Below are positions 11,301 to 22,133 of a stretch of DNA of 64,000 nt, in pieces. A program made the translations under genes and the position numbers. Each line of letters opens with the position of its first letter. Within the stretch, counting starts at the first letter, position 1. The notes beneath the pieces were generated by a model that was not told the origin of the DNA, did no database searches, and worked only from the letters and a program-made list of their open reading frames with translations. The DNA is from Artocarpus heterophyllus (taxonomy: Eukaryota > Streptophyta > Magnoliopsida > Rosales > Moraceae): NCBI GenBank assembly GCA_025403435.1, contig CM046350.1, forward strand, positions 12,926,372 through 12,990,371, read 5' to 3'.

Positions 11301-14300
11301 TCATGTTTCCCACTTCGTTAATTAAACTCGAAAATATTTAACTAATTGATCTCTGATCATAACAACATTATAGTAATAATGACATGTAGGGATCAGAAAG
11401 AACCAATATTTATGATTATTCCATGTTTGGATTCTCCTAATTTTAACATTATGATTAGTTTAACATTATTATTAGTAGCGGTACATATATATATGTGTGT
11501 GTCTAGAAGCATATACGATTTCCATTTAAACACATATCGTATTTGTGAGGTTTACATCATCAATTAAATAATATTTAAATATCCTAAAGAAGGGGAAAAT
11601 ATATATAGATCATTACTTATCTGATAATCAAACACGTTGGATAATTATTGTACTCTCTTTACCTTATCCGTAGAGTCTGCATGACTGGAAGTAGAAGCCA
11701 CAGTAGTGATTTTCATAGTATCGTACGGTGATTACAAGGAGATAACTTTATGAGGTTGGAGCTAAGTGGGCCATACCCATATATATATATATATATGTAT
11801 ATATAGCTTGATGTTCATTCACTTACAAAAGTTTTTTCGAGTTGAAATGAAAATTGATAAAAATGATTCAATAATATCTTTGAATTAAAATCACACCTAA
11901 TTCGTCGATTTCTTGCCGGCATATTTACTCTGTCATGACCCATGAATCATTTTGGGCCCCAAGCCTGCCGTGGAATTTTTTTCTTTTTGTAATAAAAAGG
12001 TATTAAAAAAAATTATCTTAGCGGTTCTGTCTTTTGCCAATAAAAAGATAGATAGATCAATAATGTCTTCATACGGCCACTTGACAATTCGTTAAAACCG
12101 AACCTATATTCTAGATTAGGCAATAAAAAACAAATTTAAAGTTTTCAACCTTAATGCGGATAATAAGAATTAATCCATGCATGATAAGAGGTGGGAGAGC
12201 TTTTGTAGGTTGTCTATTACCGTTATGTTACCACACCAATGGTTATTTCCATGGTCTTAACAAGTTCTAAGATTTTTAATTAATTTTGTTAGATCGGTAG
12301 ACAATTTTAAACTCAATAGCCTCAAAATAGATAATTTGTGTAAATATTTTTTTTAAAAGATAATTAATTGCTTCAAAGGTTTTCAAACTTTTTATGAAGT
12401 TATAATTCGATCATCCCTATTCTTTTTTTTTTTATTAGACTGCTCCTAAATTTTTAGAACACCGTAAAAAGACTAAAATTAGTAACATTGATTAAAAGTT
12501 AATATGGATTTTATCATATCACCTTCACATGACCTTATATGACTTCAAAACTACTAAAATAAACTTGAATAAAACATTAAAAAGTTTAGGGTGTCTAATT
12601 AACAAAAAAGTAAAAAAATAATAGAAATCAAATCCTCACTTGATAAAGTCCTGGAGGACCAACAAAACAATTAACCTTTTTTAAAATTTGTTAGAGTTTG
12701 TATGTGACATGAACAATGTCAATATCGTCAAATTCTTCTTTTATTAATTTAACCATTTTTATCATTCCACTATTAAGCTTCTGCCTATAATACAGCTTTC
12801 CCGATTGAGGCCCACATGCTAGAAGTAAACAATTTCCTAAGCTTATGATTAGTCGCAAAATAATGAACATGAATGCAAGTGGGATCCTAATGATGTAATT
12901 CACAAGCCATGATCTTTTTTTCCTTTTCTTTTGCCTATCAATATTATGTTGCATAGAAATGATTTCTGATCCTTTTAATGGTTGTTTATTAGGAAAAGTG
13001 GAAACCTAAGAACCCTATGTAGTGCCGACAAACCTTTAAGCTGTGTTTGTTATGTGGAATTAGGATTAGGTCTGAAATAAATAATTCTAATTTTGTGTTT
13101 GATGACAAATTTTGGAGTGAACAATTTATTAGTAACCCAAAAATAGTCCCACTTATGTGAGATTAATACTCCCCATGAAAAACCATGAGACTATCAATCT
13201 TTGAACTTAGATTAGAATTTCTCCAATCTGCAATCCATGTTAGCCTCCTATCCTAACCTGACGAGGAGATTTGTCATCTCCGTCACCCCTACCTACTCGA
13301 ACCCCAGTCGCTCCCTCCAGACCACAAAAAAATTGCCCCCCTTCCCCCACTAGATCTTTGTTTCCCCCTTTCCACCACTTGCTCAGCGTCACACCCATAG
13401 AAGCCCCCCCAATCTTCGTTACCAACCCTAATCCTAACCCCAACCCCAACCCCAACCCCAATCCCCTAAATCTCTACCAATCCACCCACCAAATCCCAAA
13501 GCAATAGCCCTTCATTTCCATCTCGGCCTTGCTTTGGTCACTGCCATTGCAATTAAACTATCATTTTACCTCCCGAATTCCCCCTATTTGTTAAAAACAA
13601 ACGGAAAACATGGGTTAGGTGTGATCATGTGCTCTTCTTCAGCTTGTTTTTATTAAAATTCTAATAGAAAGAATCCATGATTGCACTAAACCTCTAATTT
13701 TCTGTCGCTTTTTAATGGAAATTCTAACACATGATTGTGGGACTAATTTAAAATTTGAGGACAAACTTTTCTAAAGTTTGAGAGACAAAACTGAAAATGA
13801 CTAAAAATTCAAGAGGCACATGGAAGAATAATCTATAATTATATTATATCGTTTTCTAAGGTCGTATTATACCATACCAAACTTTTGTAGTAGAGTATTT
13901 CAAATGTATTTTGAACTGTTAAATATGTATCAAATTTTGCCGTATTTTTCCATTTTATCTTAATGAGATTTAATCATACATAACATTTAAAAATGCACAC
14001 TTGGTGAATAGTCCATGGTCCCTAAATTAACATTGTTGGTAGGGAAAAAAATGAAATCTTGTCCCCCATCCCTCTCTTCCAGTCCAAGTCACTTTCATTT
14101 CACCACCATCGAGGTAAACTTGTAACAACTACTAACAATTATAAAGCAACAAAGAAAAAGGAAAATTCAACTAGGAGAGTTAACTTGCGACCTTTTGTTC
14201 TTCATTGTCTTGCATTGCAAGCAACTAATTTGTCAGGCAAAAGAACAGACCAAGACAAAAGAAAACAGAGCACCAAATGGAAGAAAAAATAAAGAACACT

Positions 14301-14671
14301 TGGGCATTTGGGAACGCAACTAGAACTGCAAAATATAATTCCAACTAACTTTTGATTCAAATTTTATGAGAGAAAACTTTCTACCAAAAGTTGGTTAAAA
14401 CTACAAAATATAATTCCAATTTATTTCCCAAACGGCCTAGAACTAAGAACTCGAATATTAAAGGAAAAAAATCAATGCACATTAGCTTTTAATATCGTTG
14501 GCTATGACAAAACTATTTGAGCAAGGACATACATTGTTGACTGATATATCCTTTCTTGTTTCTTTTTTCCCATATGGATTTACATAGGCTAAATAATTAA
14601 ACCCAAGTGTGCTTTTTTCTTTCTCTTTTTCTTTTTCTTTCTTTGAGAAGGGCAAATATCTCAGTCAAATT
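8400..14671. other. Gene-free AT-rich intergenic region with microsatellites
   Basis: No coding exon with conserved sequence was recognised. Simple repeats: (TA)n at about 8892-8909, (AAT)n at 9301-9323, (TA)n at 10087-10108, (TTA)n at about 11236-11262, (AT)n at about 11779-11796, and a CCCCAA hexamer run at about 13436-13461. A less AT-rich island lies at 10920-11060, and a C-rich stretch at 13240-13510 can be translated as Asn-Pro repeats. The minus-strand ORF at 12691-12954 has no recognisable domain. Confidence 0.7.
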
Positions 14672-17600
14672 CTATAAAGGGGAAAATAAGGTAGCTAAAC
14701 CTTGATCGACTATCAGTTGAAATTTATCATACGCCATCAGGGTCTTCTGGTCACACTTATAAGTTCCTTTCCCTCTGGCCAAGACTTCACCGTCCGAGTC
14801 TATAATTCCTTCTTTTGTGGGATCCTCTGCACGTAGACCGGGTTCCAAGATGAATGCTTTCACCTGCAGAGTAGTTTAAATGGGAGGAAAATAAAAATTT
14901 GAACTTTGATCAAAAGACCTGTAACCAGAAAAATTTCTAATAAACAAAGGATGAAAAATTTCTACTGAAAAATTTACAATCAAGAAAAATAGAAGGGATC
15001 CTTATGATGGAAAAAGTAATCTTTTACCACTAGTGGAGAAGGTTATGTTAGCTGTTGGATAAATATTTTAAAGATCTGATCTGCGACTGTCCATGTTAAA
15101 ATTTTGCAGCACGCGATACAAAATTGTTTTTAGTTATATATTAAACCATTAAAAAGTTAATCCAATGGTTAAAACCCCTATACTCCAACGGCGGTGCAAA
15201 ATATAGTCTTTTCCATTATAAGAATTTCCTACAAGTGATTATCACTTTGATTTACTTACCTTTAAGTACATGACATAAGGTGAATTGACATAATTCCCAT
15301 TATTCATTTGCGTCATTAATGAGAGCAAGGGTAATTTTGGGCAGTCCCGGATGATGATCAAGTCAATATAGCCATCCGAAAACTGCACATCACCAAGCGA
15401 AAAGGAATATGGTGCTCAGTTAAACTATAAATTACCCATGCAAATATTACCATCTGTAATATGACATCAAGATTCATGTTTCCATGTCAAAGAATAAACC
15501 AATTTGTCTAGAAAAGAAGGTATGAAAAGGCAAAGAATGAGAAAACATAAGAACTGTAAGGGAAGAAGAAACAAATTGCAGCGCACAGATCAATTAAAGC
15601 GTAGCCAGACCTTGGCCTGAGGTGCTGCCATTGTGTCTTCAGTCCCCCAGGGCACATTGTGAAGCCAAATTGAAACAAACGGTCCATTAATGGTTCTCCA
15701 GTCCATAATCTGCAAATCATTATGAGGCCCTTGGTATCCATGCCTTTGGACCTTCACAGGCTCAGTTGGGTCTTTAACATTTTGCTTACTAGTAGAGTCA
15801 CTCTTATAACCAGTGGGTTCTCCATAGTTTTCAAAGCCAGGTGCAGGCACAAAAGAAATACGCCCGTTGTATTTCCTCAAGCTTAAAATTCGTTGTAGAC
15901 CCTAAGGAATAAAAAGCCACATGAAAGTAAGGAATTGGATCTCACACAAGGAACGGAGAGACATGAATATAGGAAGTTAGTTTAGCGTTGTGATTTTTTT
16001 CTTTGCAGATATGAACTCTTCTTGCATACAACTAATCAACAAAACAAGTAATTTTGTTCAGATTTAACCAATGAAGAAGAATGAATAGTTATTTTCTGAA
16101 AATAATAGAAGCTTTTAACACTGGAATAACATTAAAGATAGTCTTTACAGAAAGAATGATTCTTTCGGTAAGAGACACAAATAAACTACCAAAATGAGCA
16201 ATAGTCTAATCACATTGGAAATAACAAATGTTGGGAAAAAAAAATAATAAAACATACATAGAAATCAAGACGAGCACTTCCCATCCACCGATACTTTTCA
16301 GACTCGATGTCAATATCTGCTACCAAACCTGATATGAATGATCACAAGAACGGAAAAAATGTCCATAAGAATTACACAAATATGATCCAATATTATATAC
16401 TAGGCATCAATGTGATAAAGAGCTATTTGCATTTTTGGCTTACCCCAAGCAAACATCAATACACTAAAAAACTTGGTCTCCCCTTGCGAGATGGTAGATA
16501 CAGTCTAGTGAACGCTTATGGCCTATCAGTAGTTAAAACATGAAAATTTTTTATCCATGAAAGCATTGTTCAATCAAAGTTGATAAAACAGATCAGTATA
16601 TGGAGAGAAAAAGTTCCATTGAACACGATACCTAACCTCGAATAATGGCTAGAACAGCATTAGATACAGTGCAAGGTTCACCAACAGAATCCAGAAGAGA
16701 TTTTGCCATACCATTGCCAGTACCTATATGTTAACATATTTCTTGTAAAAAAGATTTTTTTAAAAACGCCTGTAGAATGGGCATTTTTGGTTGACTAAAT
16801 AGGCTTCTGGAATATATAATCACCAAATAACTATACAAAATACATGTCCCGATCAAACTAAAACTAACCTACAAAACACTTAAAAAAAAAAAGTAAAACA
16901 CACTTGGTGAGTAAAAAGTATGATGAACCTGCAGGAACTACTCCAAGAGGCATCTTTATTGCAGTTTCCCAATCTTCTCTTTCAAGCAGTCCATTTACTA
17001 CCTACTAAAATGTGCAAAACTTGTAAGAACAGTAATGTACCATGAAGATAGAATAAACCTTTCCCAAATATGTCATAGACAAAAACAAAATCCCAAGAAG
17101 AAAATTCTTAATAACTACGGTAAACAATTAAACAAATATGCCAATTATCCAAGTACTTCTTACAGAGTAGTTGCTTTCACAACCACATAACAGTATTTCT
17201 AATAATTTCTTCAACAAAAGCATAACATTACTGTTCTTAAGTACTCACTAATTGTTAGCAACCAACCTCAACAAGAATTCCATCCCCACTAACACAAACA
17301 ATGCCGTCGTACTTCGAAAGATCCATAGTTTTCACCGCTTCTTTTGCGTGCAATTGGTATTCGGTTTCTGCAGATTTGATCAAGAAAAATATTGAAAACA
17401 ATAATCAAAAAAGAAAAAGAAGAATTACCATCAAAATTTCAGGAATTTAATGAGTGGATGGATCCAAACCTTGCAATGTTAACTGGATATCAGCATCCTC
17501 AAGAAGAGGTTTTACTTGATCAAGTAATATCTTTGAAGCTAATTTCTTCCCACCAAATGGATTTACAAACACAAACAACCTCTTAGGCCGGTCTATTAAT

Positions 17601-18299
17601 AATAAAAGAAGAGATTAGTGCATAACAATACGTAAATTTCATCTTAATCTCCAAAATTAAAGACATAATTAATACTAGTAAGAACACTAATTAAACTTTG
17701 TATCAAAGAGATAACATTCAACAATTCCACTCTGATCAAAACAGAAAATTACCATAAGAACTAAGCTTAACATGCTAAAATTTTGAGGAAAAACGAAAAA
17801 TAAAATTGTTCGTTACGGTTTATGCTAAATTGGAGTACAATAAACGGAAATTCAAGCTAGCGGACCCCAAAAGTCTGAACCTTTACAAGTTTCTTTCATT
17901 TTCCCGCATTTCCCCCATAACCAAACAAAAAATCCGAAAATACACAAAAAAAAAAAAAAAAATACCGAGAGAATCGATGTATTCACGGAGCTTCAAGCAG
18001 AAGAGCCTCTGCGACTCCTCAGACAAGAACCGAAAGGCGAATTTCTTCCGTACGAGAGCTCCTCTGCTCCCGAAGTAGAGGATTCTGCCACCGCCTTCCA
18101 CGACGGCCCTGATCTCGATCTTCGGGCCGTCCGTTGAGAACCCGAGCACCTCCTTCTCGACGGTCAAACTCCATTGACCGCCCTCCGACCACCGGATGAC
18201 GCCATCAGCTGACAGAGTGAACGGCGTATCGATGCCGTTAACGGCAACCCTATCGGAGAACACGGTTCGCCGCGATGCCTCCGGTTCCGTTTGGTCCAT
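14672..18299 (-). CDS. SPHK1: Sphingosine kinase (long-chain base kinase), 10 exons, one apparent frameshift
   Basis: This enzyme phosphorylates sphingosine or phytosphingosine with ATP to give the 1-phosphate signal lipid. Exons in order on the minus strand: 18299-17966, 17592-17470, 17367-17267, 17001-16929, 16723-16637, 16522-16444, 16328-16258, 15901-15611, 15382-15260, 14863-14672; total about 490 codons, close to the roughly 485 of Arabidopsis SPHK1. The diacylglycerol-kinase catalytic domain starts in exon 2 (RPKRLFVFVNPFGGKK). The nucleotide-binding SGDG lies in exon 3 and PAGTGNGM spans exons 4-5. WLHNVPWG and AAPQAK end exon 8, and EGIIDSDGEVLARG lies in exon 10. Splice sites are all GT..AG and phases agree, except that exon 6 (79 nt) has one base too many near 16501-16507, so the frame breaks after RSLD. 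This could be a real mutation or an assembly error. Confidence 0.92.
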
Positions 18300-19438
18300 C
18301 GTCGCCGTTGGTTGGCTCGTAGTCGTTTTCTTTCTTTCTTCTTTTTTTTTTTTTTTTTTTTTTCAGAATTGAAATAGTGGAATAAACCGGTTTGATTCTA
18401 TTGGTGGCATTAGGTGGGAATTGTGAGAATATTTTTGCGGGTTTTGAGACCGAAACGAAAAAAAAAAAGGGTTAACGTGAGAGATGAGTTGGCGGAGTTT
18501 AAAGAAGTCTCCAGCTGAACGCCAAGTGGCCAAAGCAAAGAAAAGTTGGTTTTTTCAGTTTGGTTTTGTGATAACGCCACGCACCTTTGGCGGCATGTCG
18601 ATTATTTCTCCTTTTCACATCCTCTTTTTTTCCACTTTTGTTCCTATAAAAAAAAAAAAAAAAAGAACAATGGTGGGAGCTTTGGAAATTGTTTTTGCAT
18701 CTTTTTTATACTAAAAATCTTAAAAACATTTTTAGTATAATTTTTTAAAACAAAACTATTTTCACTTATTTTAAAAAAATTACCAAACAAAATATATTCA
18801 GATTTTTTTATACATTATTATTTGTCCCTTTCTTAAAAAATAAATTATTTATGTCAACTTTTGATAGATTCAAACTGTTGAAACTATTTTGTTATAGTAT
18901 TTTCTCTTATAAAGATTTAATTTTTTATTCAAACTTGTAAACCAAACGGGCAATTAGATTTTTTTTATGTTTGATGTTTTCGTCTTTATATTGCTTTTTG
19001 TAAATTTTCAAGAGATTATGTCATGGTTGAGGGCTTACTTTAATGACCTCGTACCTCTATTTAGCATGATATTATCTGTTTTAGGACTTAAACTCGTACA
19101 ATTTTTCTATTGGCCTTTATCCTAAAAAGCCTTATGCGAAAGTTGGTGTTCTTACTTATGAGTTATGAGAGTATTTGTTGTTTACGCCACCCATTTCAAC
19201 CTTGGATTGATATCTACCACTTGTCCTAAAATTGTTGCAATATACGCCACGGTGGCATGATTAAAACAATCTAAATTGTCCAAAACACCCATTAGGTTTT
19301 TCTCTCTCTCCCCTCTCGTTGTCCTTTGTAGCATTCCTCAATTCTTCCATTTCTCTCCTCCTATCCCCACATCCCTGCTTCATTCGTCACTCTCCAGTGT
19401 GGCAACTACGAAAAAAGAGACCGGGTTTAGGAATTAAA
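18300..19438. other. SPHK upstream region and intergenic DNA
   Basis: This is the 5' flank of the minus-strand sphingosine kinase gene. It begins with a long T run (about 18341-18363 on the plus strand), has a second homopolymer at about 18649-18664, and is otherwise AT-rich with no recognised exon. The ORF at 18484-18714 is not conserved and ends in a homopolymer. No convincing TATA box was identified. Confidence 0.5.
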
Positions 19439-19988
19439 GGGTCCGTTTGGTAAATAGATTTGAATTAGAGATTTAATTTGAATTAGTGTGATTTGAATTA
19501 GGAATTTGAGTTAGTAATTTGAATTGTTATTCAAATTAACGTTTAGATGTTCATTTAGGTTTTAATCTGAGTATTAAATAAAATTGAAATTTGTGTTTGA
19601 AGAGGTAGCGAATATAGTTTTTGATTTATTAATAAATCTAATAAAATCTTAATGTTAATGATCTTAAAAAAATATGCAATATGGATCTTGATTTATTCCT
19701 TTCTTCATTAAGAATACAGTGAAAAAAGAATCATATTAATTAGATATCAAATGAAGAAGTTATGATTTTTTTTCCTCAAATATAGGAGAGAGAATTTTAG
19801 TTTTTATTGTAGCAAAGATATTCGAGTATCAAAAGTTTAAGGAGGGATGAGAACTCTGAAAACTTGAATTCTTGACACTCAAATGATTTAGATTTTGGGG
19901 GAAACAAATACGTATACGAAGGATTCTTGATTCTCGAATCCAAATTTGAGTCTATTGAGTTCAAAGAATGTACGAAACAAACATACCC
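19439..19988. mobile_element. Candidate non-autonomous DNA transposon (MITE-like, about 550 bp)
   Basis: The left end GGGTCCGTTTGG and the right end, whose reverse complement is GGGTATGTTTGTTTCG, resemble imperfect terminal inverted repeats of the type common in plant MITEs. Both ends are flanked by AAA, a possible 3-bp duplication but a weak one. The interior is AT-rich with repeated TTGAATTAG-like words and encodes nothing. The boundaries are plausible, not proven. Confidence 0.4.
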
Positions 19989-20221
19989 AAAGTGTATGCC
20001 AAGTAAGAAGCTAAAGATAGGCAATCTCAAAAAAGACTCACGTGCATACCATGGTAATGTTTTAAAATTTAAATCAAAATTATTTGAAGTAAAATAATTT
20101 AAAAAATAAAGTAGGTTTAGGTAGGACAATTATGGTGTATTTGACTCTATAATTAATGCTATACACATTAGAAAAGAGAAACCTAATTACAAAAAGATGA
20201 CATGACTTAATAGTCTAAATA

Positions 20222-20717
20222 TAGGGGTGGCAAAATTGTGTCGTGTGTCATGTTTGTGTCAATACATTTACAGTACAACACGATTAGGTCGAACACGACA
20301 CGATTAATAAACGTGCCAAAAATGCATACCTGAATATGACTTGCCTATGGCACGTATAACACGGCACGACACGATTAACACGATTACTAAGCGAGTTGTT
20401 ACGGGTTGACACACGTTTATGATCCAGTTAACTAAAAATTAAAAAAGCCAATAAAGAAAATTAACAAAAAAAGCACAATATCTAATTAATACTAACCTAC
20501 TACAAATATTTCAAATATTTTTATTTTTAAATTTAAATATGTTATAAATGGGCATGTTGTGTCATGTCGTGTTAATACGTGTTAGCACAAATCCAGCCTG
20601 TTTATTTTTGTGTTATTGGTGCCAACCTATTTATGGCCCAATTAATTAACGTGTGATCCAAACCCGTTTATCTCGTGTCGTTTTCGTATCGTGTCGTATC
20701 CGAAATTGTCGGCCCTA
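20222..20717. mobile_element. Candidate hAT-type non-autonomous element (about 496 bp)
   Basis: The left end TAGGGGTGGCAAAATTGTG and the reverse complement of the right end, TAGGGCCGACAATTTCGG, form imperfect terminal inverted repeats. The flanks TCTAAATA (20214-20221) and TGTAAATG (20718-20725) match at 6 of 8 positions, as expected for an aged 8-bp hAT target-site duplication. The interior is rich in ACGACACGATTA and CGTGTCGTGT words on both strands. There is no coding capacity, and the class assignment rests on ends and duplication length only. Confidence 0.6.
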
Positions 20718-20725
20718 TGTAAATG

Positions 20726-22133
20726 TCTAATTTTTATTAGCCGGATGTATCAAATAAGCAAAATGACACAATATACTTGGTGCATTGAATTCATCGCTTT
20801 TTAGTTGGCCATTCTTTGGACATGTGCATGCATGATTTGAGAATCAATTAGCATTACTATTTTCTATTACCTACTGGTCTAGGATAGATGACCATTGGGT
20901 CCAAGAGGACGTGTATGCCATATCCTCATTTGTGTTAACGTTTTTAAGGATTTAAGGATAAATGTTAAAACTGAACTTTCCCATGAGCTGGCCACTAAAC
21001 TTCCTAGCCAATGCCTACGTTTTAAAGGGGCATTTTGAAGGTTTAATTACATAATAACATCTTGTAATTTTAATTTCTTTTTTAATTTATCTTTGTATAA
21101 AAAAAGAATCCTTTCAAATTTATAAAATTTATTTCAACATTATCCTTCACGTACTTTGTTTGTGGAAAAAAATTTAGGGAAATGACATAACAATATGCAA
21201 TTTATATTAAGAGAGGGTATAAAAAGTAAGGGTAATGAAAAGGAAAAGAAAAAAAAAACAGAGAATAAATAAAAGATAAAACCAATGAAGGAAACAAATA
21301 GGAGAATTCTACCTTAGGATCTGAGATTAAACCTTGCCCGTATTTATTTATTTTTTTCATTAGCAAACATAGGAAAAAGAAACCTAAATAAAACTTTCTA
21401 TTTCATTTTGCATTTATTATATTATTTGCAGCGCAAGTCTATATTTCCCCAAAATATAACTCGACCACTTCCACAAAGACTAAATGAGCCATTGATATGT
21501 TTGAGTTGAAATATTATATCATTTAATTTAGATCCTACGGTTAACATTCGGTGAGGGCATTCAAGGGCAAATCCTTTTTCCTCTTCAATGGGAACCCGTT
21601 AAAGGAACCCAGATTCCTATAATCCTCTATCCCACTTATACGATTTCGCCACGTTTAAAGATCTAATACTGCATAGCAACCTTAAAAGTATGTGCTCCGA
21701 CTTAGGAACGAAGCTTTTATAAGAGTATTACGTTGCACTATATTTTTGTGTTATAATATGCTATAATAATTGAAATTATATAAATTTTGTTTAATATTTT
21801 AATTAAAATTTATTAATTTTAACTATTATATTATAAAATTTTTACATATTAAAATATAAAATAAAAATTTGTTATAGTATAAAATTTTAACGTGTAGTCT
21901 CGTAGTTAAAACGACCCTTATCAAACTCGGTGATCATTTACTTGCAAAAGGATTAAAATTCCGTCGTTTCCCTTGCTCTCCCTAATTTCGCCTCCGTAAA
22001 TATCAAACCTTATATTTTGTGGGCCGGGCCAGTAGCAACAGAAAACCCATCAAATCAATCGAAGCCCGTTAAGACTAGGACACTGCGAGTTGTTTGCTTC
22101 TCCGCAAAATTTCGTCGCACCAAAAGAGCAACA
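20726..22133. other. Intergenic DNA and 5' flank of NOL12
   Basis: AT-rich, no conserved exon seen. A pair of AT-rich TTATA words at about 21720-21880 may be a decayed MITE. The last 130 bases before the ATG are less AT-rich and probably hold the transcription start and 5' UTR of the rRNA-processing gene. Confidence 0.4.

Noticed and set aside
12691..12954. 87-codon minus-strand ORF with a hydrophobic stretch
   Set aside because: No domain, no splice context, no homologue recognised; AT-rich sequence produces such ORFs by chance.
13436..13461. Possible telomeric repeat
   Set aside because: The unit is CCCCAA rather than the plant CCCTAAA, the run is only about four units, and it sits in a mixed C-rich stretch.
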